Assembly: GCF_051172195.1 (NCBI RefSeq)
Contig: NZ_JBPJAQ010000005.1
Coordinates: 186,001-250,000, forward strand
Reading direction: 5' to 3'
DNA length: 64,000 nucleotides
DNA from: Paludibaculum fermentans_A
GTDB lineage: Bacteria > Acidobacteriota > Terriglobia > Bryobacterales > Bryobacteraceae
The position numbers and the translations under genes were made by a program. Every line of letters starts with the position of its first letter. Position 1 is the stretch's first letter. Below are positions 50,795 to 59,895 of the stretch, in pieces. A model generated the notes under the pieces. That model did no database searches and had not been told where the DNA came from. It saw only the letters and a list, made by a program, of their open reading frames with translations.

Positions 50795-51457
50795 TCAGCG
50801 ATACACGGCGCAACCCCGCTCCTCCAGGGCAGCCAGCCAGGACGGCGGATCCAGGGTGGTCACCCAGCGCAGGTCGAGCTTCTCCAGCAGCGGCAGCTCA
50901 GCCAGTGCCGCGGGCAGGGCCCGCAGGGGATTCCCGCGCAGGTCGAGCTGCCGCAGTGCGCGTAGCGTCCCCGACGAATCAGGCAGCGTGGTGAGCTGAT
51001 TGTTCCGCAGGTGCAATTCCCGCAGGTTCGACAGCCGGCCAAGGGACTCCGGCAGCGCGGACAACTGATTGTCGGAAGCCCGCAACTCGATCAGGCCAGC
51101 CATTTCGCAAACACATTCCGGAAACTCGTGGAAGGCGTTGCCGCTGATGTTCAGGTAGCGCAGCCGGGTGAGGCGCGCCAGCGAAGCCGGCAGCGAGGGA
51201 AGACAGTTGTCGTGGAGATAGAGGAAGTCGCGCAGCCCGGCCAATGCCCCCAACTCCTCCGGCACCTCGGTGAGCCGGCTGTGGCCCAGGTCGAGCATGC
51301 GCAACTTCTGCATCCGACCAACCAAGGGCGAGAGCTCGGTCAGATCATTGTCGGCCAGCACGAGGGTCTCCGCCTCATCCTGGGACCACACCCAATCCGG
51401 CACGCGGCCCAAGTGCTGTTTCCAGAGATTCAAGTCCTGCGCAGGTCCATCCGTCAT
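50795..51457 (-). CDS. Leucine-rich repeat protein
   Basis: The 220-aa protein consists of about seven LRR units (L..L.LS.N.L..LP pattern), e.g. LRYLNISGNAFHEFPE, LIELRASDNQLSALPE, LRELHLRNNQLTTLPD and LRQLDLRGNPLRALPA. No signal peptide or TM helix is seen, so it is probably a cytoplasmic protein-binding scaffold. The C-terminus ends in a partial unit. It is convergent with the L,D-transpeptidase gene. Confidence 0.8.
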   Translation of the reverse strand: MTDGPAQDLNLWKQHLGRVPDWVWSQDEAETLVLADNDLTELSPLVGRMQKLRMLDLGHSRLTEVPEELGALAGLRDFLYLHDNCLPSLPASLARLTRLRYLNISGNAFHEFPECVCEMAGLIELRASDNQLSALPESLGRLSNLRELHLRNNQLTTLPDSSGTLRALRQLDLRGNPLRALPAALAELPLLEKLDLRWVTTLDPPSWLAALEERGCAVYR

Positions 51458-51616
51458 GAAGGAAATGCTAGCGCGAGAGGCTGGCAGCCGGTTGATGCGA
51501 CACTGGCCGTCCGGCGGACGCGCCGGGCCAGCTCCGGCCGAATCGAGTCCGGCCGGAACCTGAGTGAGAATCCCCGCGAGCTCTACGTCTACTCCGCAAC
51601 CGCCGCGGACGGGGTA

Positions 51617-54082
51617 TTAATTCTGCTTCTCATCACGTGGTGGCGGTTTCTTTTCCTTCTTGGGCTCCGGTTGCGGGGCAGGAGCAGGCGGGTGAGCCGG
51701 AGGCGCGGCCCGCTGGCGTCGTTGAACCTCCTGCTGCTGCTCGCGCTGTTGCCGCTCCCGCGCGTCCTGCTGCTGCTTCTGCTGCAGCTGCCGTTGCGAC
51801 TCCTGCTGTTGCTCGCGCTGCTGCCGCTCCCGCGCATCCTGCTGCTGCTTCTGCTGCAGCTGCCGTTGCGACTCCTGCTGTTGCTCGCGCTGCTGCCGCT
51901 CCCGCGCATCCTGCTGCTGCTTCTGCTGCAGCTGCCGTTGCGACTCCTGCTGCTGCTCGCGCTGTTGCCGCTCCCGCGCATCCTGCTGCTGCTTCTGCTG
52001 CATCTGCCGCTGCGACTCCTGCTGCTGTTCGCGCTGCTGCCGCTCCCGGCCATCTTGCTGCTGCTTCTGTTGCATCTGCCGCTGCGACTCCTGCTGCTGC
52101 TCGCGCTGCTGCCGCTCCCGGCCATCTTGCTGCTGCTTCTGCTGCATCTGCCGTTGCGACTCCTGCTGCTGCTCGCGCTGCTGCCGCTCCCGGCCATCTT
52201 GCTGCTGTTTCTGCTGCATCTGCCGTTGCGACTCCTGCTGCTGCTCGCGCTGCTGCCGCTCCCGAACATCCTGCTGCTGTTTCTGCTGCATCTGCCGCTG
52301 CGACTCCTGCTGCTGTTCGCGCTGCTGACGCTCCCGAACATCCTGCTGCTGCTTCTGCTGCTGCTCACGTTGTTGCCGCTGCTGCACTTCCCGCGGCTGC
52401 GCTTCCCGGGCATCCTGCGGCTGTTGCCCAGGAGCCACGCCAGGACGCCCGTTCGCCGGCGCCGGCTGGCCCCCCGGCTGTTGCCCCACGCGAGGCTCCA
52501 CCCGTTTCACCCGGCTCATATCCACGACGCGAACCGGAGCCGCCGCAGCGGGAGCACCCTGCCGGAGCTGCCGCACCTCTCTGTCCTGCAGCGGTTGCCC
52601 AGCGTTCCTCGACAGTGCCGCCTGCTGCCGGTCAAACGGCACTCCGGGCGGCGGTGGAGCGGTCCTGGCCACCACCCGCCGGCTCTGTGAGGCAGCGGGC
52701 GGCCGGGCCACGGCACGCGCATTCGATTCGGCCTGCGCGCCCAGCACACTGGTTCTCTGCGGAACGATGAACGGGCCCGGAGCGACGCGCACAGCCTCGA
52801 TCTGCGCAGCACTGACCGGCCGCGCGAACTGTCCCACGCGACGCCCGCTGGCAAACTCTCTCTGCGGCACCGCCGTCACGCCGTTGTGCACCCGCTGGTT
52901 CGCGTAAACCACCCGCGAATTCCGATCGTTCCGCGCATTGTAATAGTTGTTGATGGTGACGTTGTTGATCACCGTATTCGTCGTGTTCACCCGCGTGAAA
53001 TAGCGCTGGCTCGACCGGTACGACGGATAGTACGGTTCACGCGGACCCAGCGGGAACCAGCCGACCGCCGGAGCCATGCCGCTGGAAAACGTCATACTGA
53101 ACCCGGAACCGCCGCGCCCTCCGCCTACCCAGGCCACCATCGCCGGCGCGTATGTCGGCGCCACCTGATACGGTCCGGGAATCCAGCCCCAACGTCCGCC
53201 GAAGGAGGCCCAACGGCCATAGTGATAGGGTGCGAAGCCCCACGGCGCATCGTCGACCCAGGTCCAGCCCCAGGGAGCGATCCAGGCCCAATGCCCGTCG
53301 TGATAGGGAGCCCAGCCCGCGGAAACCGAGGCCGGCATCCACACCTGGCCGTACTCCGGCTGGCTCTCCCAACTGCCGTATTGATCCAAATCGTCATAAC
53401 CCGGAACCTCGCGCGAAACGAACCGCGCCGACTGCGACTGGTCCTCGCGACGGTCGCGCGCCGAGCACCACTCGTCCAACTGGTCGCCTCCACCCGCCGA
53501 GGTCAGGTTGTATTCCAGTTGATCGCCGCTGCGCACCGCCACCCGCTGCCTGGCGTAGAGCGGGAACGATTGCCCGTCGCCCGTCACCTCGCCCTCCCCA
53601 TCGCGAACCGTCACGTAGGTGGTCTGCGAGTCGGGATCCGCGTCGATGCGGTAGATACCAGGCCGCCGAACTGTGAACGCCATGTTCGGTGTGTCGATCT
53701 CCAGCAGTTGATCCTGCGCGATTGAACGGACACGAACGATCAGCGTGCCCTCCGAAAGCCGGATCTGCGCCGTCTGATCGTCCAGGTTCAGGAACTCGAA
53801 ATCGGAGCGCTCACCCAGCCGCAGGGCCATCGAGCCGATGTGAAGTTCGGCCCTCCCGCGCGCATCTACCCAGATCTTGTCGCCCGTGGTCAGTGGCCGG
53901 TTGATGCCGGCATCCACCCAATCGTCCACGCCACTCGGCTGGAACGACACGGACCCTTCGCGGTAGTTCAACCGGGCCACCCGGCCGGGCGGATCCTGGG
54001 CCGCCAGGAATCCCGCTGAGGCTGCCATAACCAGCGCAACCATCGTCAACCGCCGCGTATACTGCATTCGCTTCTCCTTCAC
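51617..54082 (-). CDS. FecR-domain secreted protein with WG-rich core and Q/R-rich tandem repeat tail
   Basis: The 821-aa protein has a signal peptide (RLTMVALVMAASAGFLAA), a FecR domain (~40-190; VSFQPSGVDDWVDAGINRPL, RSDFEFLNLDD), a DUF6600-like region rich in W, Y and G (~225-340; WAPYHDGHWAWIAPWGW, PWGFAPYHYGRW) and a disordered C-terminus (~560-820). The tail consists of a 24-residue unit (ESQRQMQQKQQQDGRERQQ, then REQQQ) repeated about eight times, encoded by 72-bp DNA repeats. It is probably a cell-envelope protein. An internal ATG (MQYTRRL) a few codons in is an alternative start. Confidence 0.8.
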   Translation of the reverse strand: MKEKRMQYTRRLTMVALVMAASAGFLAAQDPPGRVARLNYREGSVSFQPSGVDDWVDAGINRPLTTGDKIWVDARGRAELHIGSMALRLGERSDFEFLNLDDQTAQIRLSEGTLIVRVRSIAQDQLLEIDTPNMAFTVRRPGIYRIDADPDSQTTYVTVRDGEGEVTGDGQSFPLYARQRVAVRSGDQLEYNLTSAGGGDQLDEWCSARDRREDQSQSARFVSREVPGYDDLDQYGSWESQPEYGQVWMPASVSAGWAPYHDGHWAWIAPWGWTWVDDAPWGFAPYHYGRWASFGGRWGWIPGPYQVAPTYAPAMVAWVGGGRGGSGFSMTFSSGMAPAVGWFPLGPREPYYPSYRSSQRYFTRVNTTNTVINNVTINNYYNARNDRNSRVVYANQRVHNGVTAVPQREFASGRRVGQFARPVSAAQIEAVRVAPGPFIVPQRTSVLGAQAESNARAVARPPAASQSRRVVARTAPPPPGVPFDRQQAALSRNAGQPLQDREVRQLRQGAPAAAAPVRVVDMSRVKRVEPRVGQQPGGQPAPANGRPGVAPGQQPQDAREAQPREVQQRQQREQQQKQQQDVRERQQREQQQESQRQMQQKQQQDVRERQQREQQQESQRQMQQKQQQDGRERQQREQQQESQRQMQQKQQQDGRERQQREQQQESQRQMQQKQQQDGRERQQREQQQESQRQMQQKQQQDARERQQREQQQESQRQLQQKQQQDARERQQREQQQESQRQLQQKQQQDARERQQREQQQESQRQLQQKQQQDARERQQREQQQEVQRRQRAAPPAHPPAPAPQPEPKKEKKPPPRDEKQN
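51727..52373 (-). repeat. 72-bp tandem repeat (VNTR) inside the FecR gene
   Basis: About eight near-identical 72-bp units plus partial flanking ones encode the 24-aa Q/R/E-rich repeat. Units differ at the third position of D(V/G/A) and Q(M/L), so the array appears to have grown by slippage or unequal exchange. It creates a long artefactual open frame of Leu-rich sequence on the opposite strand. Confidence 0.85.
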
Positions 54083-54583
54083 TCGCGCACTCGCGCCGAA
54101 GCCGCACCCGGGCCGGCTTCGACGACTCGTCCGCCAACATACTACTGCACGTGCGCGGCCAATTCACCGCCCCTGGCCCAGAGCTTCCCCGTCGCACCTC
54201 GCCGTTTCTTCGCGAACGACGCAAGGCCACGCCCTACATCACCGGCGGCGGAACCCCCTGCCCCGGCACCAAACGCGATGAAATCGCGGGGCTTCCGGTT
54301 GCGGCGTCTCTTCCCTCCCCACAGGCAGGGGATGGGCGCCGTGACTCCGGCAGGTCACATGACCGCATATCGTTATCCATCAGCTCGGCGGCCCGACCTT
54401 CCGGCGGGATTCCAATCAGGCTGGCAAATACTACAGGGAACCGGTCGGGCATTCTGCCGCGATCCGGCGCCAATGGGCTTTCGCCCGCTGTACCCTACTC
54501 CATCCCGATTTGCATGGCAGCGCCCTTCGTGAACCGAGCAAAAGGGCTGGGACTCCCAGTCGCTGTGCTGTAACCTGGGAGCC
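54083..54583. other. 501-bp intergenic region without a recognised gene
   Basis: Between the divergently transcribed FecR and DUF4097 genes. Short frames exist on both strands but none has a convincing start, length or coding pattern. It presumably holds both promoters; no clear -35/-10 pair stands out. GGGAG precedes the ATG at 54584. Confidence 0.5.
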
Positions 54584-55618
54584 ATGAGCGATGGCTATCG
54601 TAGGAGTCCTATCTTTCTGGCAGCCGGCATCCTGCTGGCCGGCACAGTCCAACTCCTGGCCTCCGATCCCGGTTCCTTCGACCGTACCCTGCCCGTCTCC
54701 GGCCCTGTCTACCTCGACGTAAGAAGCGACCCCGGCGGCCTCATCATCAGCAGCGGTTCCGCAGCCTCGGTCCGTGTGCGCGCCATCATCAAGCCCTTGT
54801 TCGGGCGGCTGGATCTCGACCTCGCCGAAGCCAACATCCGGGCGTTGGAAAAAGACCCGCCCATCGAACAGGCCGGCAACCGCCTCCGCATCGGCTATCC
54901 CAAGGATCCGTCGCTGTTGCGCGGCGTCAGCATCCGCTTCGAGATCGAGACCCCACAGGCAACGGAAGTCCGCGCCACCACGACCTCTGGCGGTATTCGC
55001 ATCGACGGCATCGACGGCCCCGTGAACACCACAACCAACTCAGGGCGCACGGAGGTTACCAACGTGGCGGGGGCGATCCAGGTGAGCGTCCACTCCGGAG
55101 CCGTCACGGTCCGCGACGCAGGCAGTTCCGTGGTCGTCCGCAGCCAGTCCGGCGGCATTCAGCTCACCGGCATTCGCGGAGCCGCCGAAATTCTGACCAC
55201 CTCGGGCCGCCAGGAGATCGGCGATGTCTCGGGCACGCTACGCGCCACAACCCAGTCGGGTAGCATCCGCATTGACGATGCCAAGGCGGGCGTCACCGCT
55301 CGCAACAGCTCCGGCAGCATCACCGCACTGCGCGCAGGCGGATCAGTCCACGCGGAGACTACATCGGGCGAGATCCGGATCGAACAACGCAATCCGGCGC
55401 CCATCCGCGCAGTGGCGGGATCTGGTGCAATCCATGTCCAACTGGCCGATGGCGGCGGCTATCTGATCGACGCGCTTTCGCGCTCCGGCAAGATCTCGGC
55501 CCCGGCCGGAATCGCCACGCAGATCGCCAGGGACGGGCACAGCCTCAAAGCGCAGCTAGGCTCCGGCGGACCGCTGGTGGACCTCGACACGCGCTCTTCG
55601 CGCATTGAGATCCGCTAG
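54584..55618 (+). CDS. DUF4097-like repeat protein (beta-helix), exported
   Basis: The 344-aa protein has an N-terminal export segment (FLAAGILLAGTVQLLA) and a long run of short repeats of the type TSGxIRI(D/E)GI: TTTSGGIRIDGIDG, TTNSGRTEVTNV, QSGGIQLTGIRG, TSGRQEIGDV, QSGSIRIDDA, TSGEIRIEQ. This is the DUF4097/adhesin-like beta-solenoid seen in many bacterial envelope proteins. GGGAG lies 2 nt before the ATG. Function unknown. Confidence 0.7.
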   Translation: MSDGYRRSPIFLAAGILLAGTVQLLASDPGSFDRTLPVSGPVYLDVRSDPGGLIISSGSAASVRVRAIIKPLFGRLDLDLAEANIRALEKDPPIEQAGNRLRIGYPKDPSLLRGVSIRFEIETPQATEVRATTTSGGIRIDGIDGPVNTTTNSGRTEVTNVAGAIQVSVHSGAVTVRDAGSSVVVRSQSGGIQLTGIRGAAEILTTSGRQEIGDVSGTLRATTQSGSIRIDDAKAGVTARNSSGSITALRAGGSVHAETTSGEIRIEQRNPAPIRAVAGSGAIHVQLADGGGYLIDALSRSGKISAPAGIATQIARDGHSLKAQLGSGGPLVDLDTRSSRIEIR

Positions 55619-55645
55619 CCGCCCGGCCTGCACCTCATTCATTGG

Positions 55646-56293
55646 TCATTCATTGGTCCGAATCCGCTTCGGCGGCAGCGGACTTGCGGAAGGCCTGGCC
55701 GGCCTGGCATCGACGCGCTGGGCACTACCTGCCAACTCCAGCATCTCGTCGACAGACCACTGGTCATAGGCGTGCTCGCCATACCGGCATGCGATCACCC
55801 GGCCCTCGCTGGACAGAAGGAAATCGGCCGGCAGGCCCAAGCTTCCCCCGTGAGGCCGCACCTCGGGTAGCGGTTGCTTGCCGCTGAGCACCCGGAAGGT
55901 ACTGCGCAGAACGCCTAGCAGCAGCGGCAGCCAGGCGCGCGGATCGAGCAGTGCCCGGGCTGCGGATTCCACCCCAAACTCGGCGTACAACCGCTTCTCG
56001 GGATCCGCGATCGCGTCGAACGGCAACCCTTCCGCGTGGGGCAGCAGCACCGCCCGTGTGGAGTGAAACACCACCACCTCCCGAATGCCCGCCGCGGCGA
56101 TTTCCGCGTGCCGCCGCACAACACTACGCAGGTGCAGATCGCAGATGGGACATCCGGCGAAACGGCGAAACTGCAGATGAACCATCTGCGCCGGGTCGGG
56201 AATCTGAACCAGCCTCTGATGAATTGAGAAGATCTCCAGGGGCAGGATCGCGGACCCCACCTGGAGCCTTTTCACTGCGCTTCGCCCGCTCAT
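55646..56293 (-). CDS. Peroxiredoxin-like (AhpC/TSA) thioredoxin-fold protein
   Basis: The 215-aa protein shows the thioredoxin-like layout with a CxxC site in FRRFAGCPICDLHLRSV, a cis-Pro-type region near LPADFLLSSEGRVIACRYG and a strand-helix order typical of AhpC/TSA-like proteins. It lacks a signal peptide. The C-terminal tail (~190-215) is Pro/Arg-rich. It may reduce peroxides or act as a disulphide reductase. It is convergent with the DUF4097 gene. Confidence 0.75.
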   Translation of the reverse strand: MSGRSAVKRLQVGSAILPLEIFSIHQRLVQIPDPAQMVHLQFRRFAGCPICDLHLRSVVRRHAEIAAAGIREVVVFHSTRAVLLPHAEGLPFDAIADPEKRLYAEFGVESAARALLDPRAWLPLLLGVLRSTFRVLSGKQPLPEVRPHGGSLGLPADFLLSSEGRVIACRYGEHAYDQWSVDEMLELAGSAQRVDARPARPSASPLPPKRIRTNE

Positions 56294-56637
56294 TCCGCAC
56301 TCCCTGTCCCGCTGACCCGGCGTTTCGCCTGTTCGTCGTCGCCGGTGCTTGCCTGGTGAATCAGGTCAAGGCGTCCATCGCCGCAGCCGGCCGCGTGGGG
56401 CAAACCGCCCGGTGCGTCACACCACATTGCTTCAGCCGCACAGCAGGTCCGGCTGGAACTGAATTCTTGGGTATTTCCGATAGGAGCAGTCACTAACCTG
56501 ATCTTGGAAATGATGGCTTTTCAGGTCAAGTAAACTGTCGTCCACATTCATCCCATCGTTCGGGCACCAGGCTTCCAATCAGTGGAACACAGCGGTCTTC
56601 GCCCTCGTAACATATGCTGTGAGGGAGTGACACGGAA
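56294..56637. other. 344-bp intergenic region without a recognised gene
   Basis: Between the divergent peroxiredoxin-like gene and the small membrane protein. It is lower in GC than the surroundings in its right half (56460-56600), consistent with promoters for both, but no sharp -35/-10 pair or RNA fold is evident. Confidence 0.5.
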
Positions 56638-56832
56638 ATGGTCAAATTCCTGCTGTTTTGTATTCTTGCCGTCTTCTGCTGGCCGCTGGCCCTGATCGCT
56701 TTGATCGTCTATCCGATCATCTGGGTCCTGATGCTGCCCTTCCGCATAGTCGGCATCGTATTGACGGGCGTTTTCGCCTTCGTGGGAGCCATCTTCATGC
56801 TCCCGGCCAAAATCATCAAAGCGATCGTCTGA
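56638..56832 (+). CDS. Small membrane protein (64 aa)
   Basis: Two hydrophobic segments (LLFCILAVFCWPLALIALIV, then IVGIVLTGVFAFVGAIFML) separated by a short Pro/Arg turn, and a Lys-rich C-terminus. GGAG lies 12-15 nt upstream of the ATG. No family recognised; similar small hairpin membrane proteins are common in acidobacteria. Free-standing, with no operon partner. Confidence 0.55.
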   Translation: MVKFLLFCILAVFCWPLALIALIVYPIIWVLMLPFRIVGIVLTGVFAFVGAIFMLPAKIIKAIV

Positions 56833-56972
56833 AGCCCCGCGACGCCCGGCCGCCGCAAGCGCAGTGAACCCGGGGCGTTCGACCAGGTCCCGAAATGTGA
56901 GCGACGGGCGACCCGCGCGGCTTCATCGCAGCGGGCGCCCGTCTCAGGCAAATCTCAAACCCAACCGACCCC

Positions 56973-58169
56973 TTACGCGTAGCTCGAGATCGCACCCATA
57001 TTGCGCGGCCCGCGTTCCTTCTCGGCCCGCTCCATGTATCCGCTGGCCCGGAACGCTTCCATCGGATTCTCGGCGATCCCCTTCGACTTCCGCCATTCGC
57101 GCAGCAGCGGCCGCACGTCGGTGAAGAACGCTTCGCGCAGGCACTCCTCGGAATCGATCAGGTCGGCCTTCTCCTGGTGCGCGGCCAGTTTGCCGAAGTC
57201 GATCAGCGCGGCCTTCAGGAACAGCTCCTGCGCCGTGCACGCGGTCTGGATCGTCTCCTCGATCTTGTTCTTGAGGTTGTGGCTCTGGTCGACCATGTAG
57301 GCCAGGTCCGGCGCCGCACCGCGCTCCCACGTGAAGTAGCAGATCTCGTAGAAGATCCGGAACACCTGATAAGGATCGATCGAGCCCAGCGTCAGGTCGT
57401 CGTCCGCATAGCGCCGATCGTTGAAGTGGAAGCCGCCCAGCATGTCCTCGCTCAGCAGCCAGGCCACAATCTGCTCGATGTTCACAGCCTGGTAGTGGTG
57501 GCCTGTGTCGACCAGCACCTTGGCGCGCGGCCCGCAATGCTTCGACAGGATATAGGACATACCCCAGTCGGCGATGTCGGTGTGATAGAAGGCGGGCTCA
57601 AAGGGCTTATACTCCACCAGCATGCGCTGGTCGCCGCTCAGCGCGGAGTGCACTGTTTTCAGGCCTTCCGTGAACCAGTCCTTCCGCGCGCGGATCGAAC
57701 CCGTGCCGGGGAAATTTGTGCCGTCCGCGAACCACAGGGAGAGATCGCGCGAGCCGCTCGCGTTCTGGATCTCCACCGAATCCAGGATGTGCGACAGCGC
57801 CGTCTTGCGTACCTCCGCATCCGGGTTGCCCAGCGAACCATTCTTATAGCACTGGTCCTGGAATACGTTGGGATTGATGGCGCCGATCCGCACGCCGTGT
57901 TCCGCGGCCACCTTCATGACAGCCGGCACATCGGCCTTGCCGTTCGGAAAGTCCCACAGGACATGGACGGCCACGCTGGGGCAGCACCCCGTCACCTGGT
58001 GCACAATGCCCGCATCCGAGATCTTCTCGGCCGTACTCGTGGCCGCTCCGGCTTGAATGAACTTACCGAAGCGAGTGCCGGTGTTGGCGAAGCCCCACGA
58101 CGGCAGTTCGATCGCAAAGGAGTCTAGAGCCTTGAAAGCAAGGTCGGTTTGCGCGGAGGAGAGCGGCAT
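56973..58169 (-). CDS. rhaI: L-rhamnose isomerase, RhaI type
   Basis: The 398-aa TIM-barrel protein has metal-ligand motifs of the xylose-isomerase-like RhaI group (LVEYKPFEPAFYHTD, VLVDTGHHYQ, GGFHFNDRRYADDDLTLGSIDP) and the N-terminal ELPSWGFANTGTRFGKF. It converts L-rhamnose to L-rhamnulose. Length and motif order match RhaI from rhizobia and Pseudomonas stutzeri; no other rhamnose genes are in the window. It is divergent from the SSB-like gene across 81 bp. Confidence 0.88.
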   Translation of the reverse strand: MPLSSAQTDLAFKALDSFAIELPSWGFANTGTRFGKFIQAGAATSTAEKISDAGIVHQVTGCCPSVAVHVLWDFPNGKADVPAVMKVAAEHGVRIGAINPNVFQDQCYKNGSLGNPDAEVRKTALSHILDSVEIQNASGSRDLSLWFADGTNFPGTGSIRARKDWFTEGLKTVHSALSGDQRMLVEYKPFEPAFYHTDIADWGMSYILSKHCGPRAKVLVDTGHHYQAVNIEQIVAWLLSEDMLGGFHFNDRRYADDDLTLGSIDPYQVFRIFYEICYFTWERGAAPDLAYMVDQSHNLKNKIEETIQTACTAQELFLKAALIDFGKLAAHQEKADLIDSEECLREAFFTDVRPLLREWRKSKGIAENPMEAFRASGYMERAEKERGPRNMGAISSYA

Positions 58170-58250
58170 ATGATAGTACCCGCGCGTATTATATCAACGA
58201 GAACTTTGGCTCTGAAGGTCCACTACTAGGTTGCAAGGCCGGTAACAACC

Positions 58251-58760
58251 GTGAATCCAAGATCCAATGAAGACTCCAGGCCGGTGGACCTGAGGCAGTT
58301 CGACTCCGCCTTTGGCCGCCCCGAGAAACAACAGCAGCAACCCGCCGCGCGGACCAGCTATGAAGATGTGCCCGACGGCTTTTACGACACGCGGGTGGAA
58401 GACGCCACCCTCAGCCGCACCCACACGACAGGCAATCCCATGATGGTTTGGCGCCTGCGCATCCTGGGCCCCACATGCCAGGGACGGTGCGTCACCAAAA
58501 TGCGAGTCATTACGCAGAAGACCGTCGCGTACCTGAAACAAGACCTGGAGCGTTTGGGCCTGCAACTCACTCGGCTGTCCGAGGTGCAGGGACGGATGAG
58601 CGAAATGATCGACCGCGAGGTCCGCATCCAGAAGAAGACCAACCCGGCCCGTAAGTGGGCTGACGTCAACTTCGTCCGGGACAGGAAAGGGCCGGCCAGC
58701 GAACCGGTGGACTCAGAAGCCGCCTGGGAGGCAGGCATGGACGACGACACTCCGTTCTAG
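58251..58760 (+). CDS. DUF669-like, SSB-like protein
   Basis: GTG 58251 starts a 169-aa protein with an OB-like beta core (DVPDGFYDTRVEDATLSRTH, NPMMVWRLRILGPTCQGR) matching the phage DUF669 family, and a C-terminus ending in the acidic tip DDDTPF. Single-stranded-DNA-binding proteins end in DDDIPF, which recruits replication and repair partners. So this may bind single-stranded DNA or mimic SSB. No phage genes surround it, so it seems chromosomal or domesticated. Its stop overlaps that of the convergent CoA-binding gene by 4 nt. Confidence 0.6.
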   Translation: MNPRSNEDSRPVDLRQFDSAFGRPEKQQQQPAARTSYEDVPDGFYDTRVEDATLSRTHTTGNPMMVWRLRILGPTCQGRCVTKMRVITQKTVAYLKQDLERLGLQLTRLSEVQGRMSEMIDREVRIQKKTNPARKWADVNFVRDRKGPASEPVDSEAAWEAGMDDDTPF

Positions 58761-59164
58761 CCGGCGAGCTCTGAGCGGAAACGGCGGTGTTCAATCAGAA
58801 GACACCGATCCTGCACCACAAGCAGCCCGGCGTCCCTGGCCTTTTGGGCGGCCTCCTCGTGAATCACGTCGAGTTGCATCCAAACGGCCTTCGCGCCGAT
58901 GCGGATGGCCGCATCGACTACATCCGGTACGGCTTCCGGGCGGCGAAACACGTTGACCAGGTCGACGGCCTGGTTGCATTCGTCCAGGGTCGGGTAAGCC
59001 TTCTCGCCGAGGATCTCGGTCTCGTTCGGATTGATGGGAATAATCCGGTATCCGGCCTTCTGCATGTAGGCCGAAACTTCGTAGCTCGGGCGGAACTTGT
59101 TGGACGACAAGCCCACCACGGCGATGGTCTTGCAGGTTTTGAGGATTTCCAGTTCGGTTGGCAC
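58757..59164 (-). CDS. CoA-binding protein (YccU-like Rossmann domain)
   Basis: The 135-aa protein is a compact Rossmann fold with IAVVGLSSNKFRPSYEV, GYRIIPINPNETEILG and a final RCLLIEHRR, typical of the CoA_binding_2/YccU family. These bind CoA or nucleotides, with few defined roles. It is the last gene of the scpA-scpB-rluB operon, 2 nt after rluB. Confidence 0.88.
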   Translation of the reverse strand: MPTELEILKTCKTIAVVGLSSNKFRPSYEVSAYMQKAGYRIIPINPNETEILGEKAYPTLDECNQAVDLVNVFRRPEAVPDVVDAAIRIGAKAVWMQLDVIHEEAAQKARDAGLLVVQDRCLLIEHRRFRSELAG

Positions 59165-59166
59165 GC

Positions 59167-59895
59167 TCAGTCGTTGAGATGCAGGACTTTGCGGAAACGC
59201 TCCACCTCATCGTGATCCAGGTGGCGGAACTCGCCCACTTTGACTGAGCCCAACTTCAGGAAGCCGATCTGGACGCGCTTCAGCTTCTCCACCAGCCGCC
59301 CTAAGCTCTTGAACATGATACGGATCTGGTTCTGCCGGCCCTCGGTGAGCCGCACCTCGTACCACGGGTTCACGTTGTGCTTGATCATCTTCAGCTTGGC
59401 TGGAGCCGTCCGGCGCCCGTGGATCGGAATACCGTTGCGGAACTGCTCCTCCTGCTCGGCCGAGAGGATCCCGTTCGTCTTCACCAGATAGATCTTCTCG
59501 ACGTGGCTCGCCGGAGAGGTCATCTTGTTGGCGAATTCGCCGTCCGTGGTCAGCAGCAGCAGGCCTTCGCTCAAGTAGTCGAGCCGCCCAACCGGGAAAA
59601 CCCGTTCCTTGACGCCCTTCAGCAGGTGCTTGACGGTACGGCGGCCTTCCGGATCGCTCAGCGTCGTCACCACCTCGCGCGGCTTGTTCAGGGCGATGTA
59701 GACCTCGTGCTTCGGCTTGCGCAGCAGCGTCCCATCCACCTTGACATGGTCCTTTTCGAGGTCGGCTTTGGAGCCTAACTCCGTGATCGTCTTGCCGTTA
59801 ACTGTCACCCGGCCCTCGACGATAATCTGCTCGGCTTTGCGGCGGCTGGCAATCCCTGCCTGCGCCAGAATCTTTTGAAGACGTTCTTCAGCCAT
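59167..59895 (-). CDS. rluB: rRNA pseudouridine synthase RluB-like
   Basis: ATG 59895 (MAEERLQKILAQAGIASRRK) gives 242 aa; the longer frame to 59937 overlaps scpB further. It has an N-terminal S4 RNA-binding domain (1-60) and a pseudouridine synthase core with the catalytic Asp in FPVGRLDYLSEGLLLLTTDG, typical of RluB/E/F/RsuA enzymes that modify rRNA. It overlaps the 3' end of scpB by 8 nt. Assignment as RluB rather than a relative is by neighbourhood with scpAB. Confidence 0.88.
   Translation of the reverse strand: MAEERLQKILAQAGIASRRKAEQIIVEGRVTVNGKTITELGSKADLEKDHVKVDGTLLRKPKHEVYIALNKPREVVTTLSDPEGRRTVKHLLKGVKERVFPVGRLDYLSEGLLLLTTDGEFANKMTSPASHVEKIYLVKTNGILSAEQEEQFRNGIPIHGRRTAPAKLKMIKHNVNPWYEVRLTEGRQNQIRIMFKSLGRLVEKLKRVQIGFLKLGSVKVGEFRHLDHDEVERFRKVLHLND

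Noticed and set aside
51011..52690. 559-aa plus-strand frame full of Leu/Pro repeats, looking like a multi-TM protein
   Set aside because: It is the exact antisense of the 72-bp repeat of the FecR gene; period, boundaries and composition follow that repeat, and it lacks a start signal.
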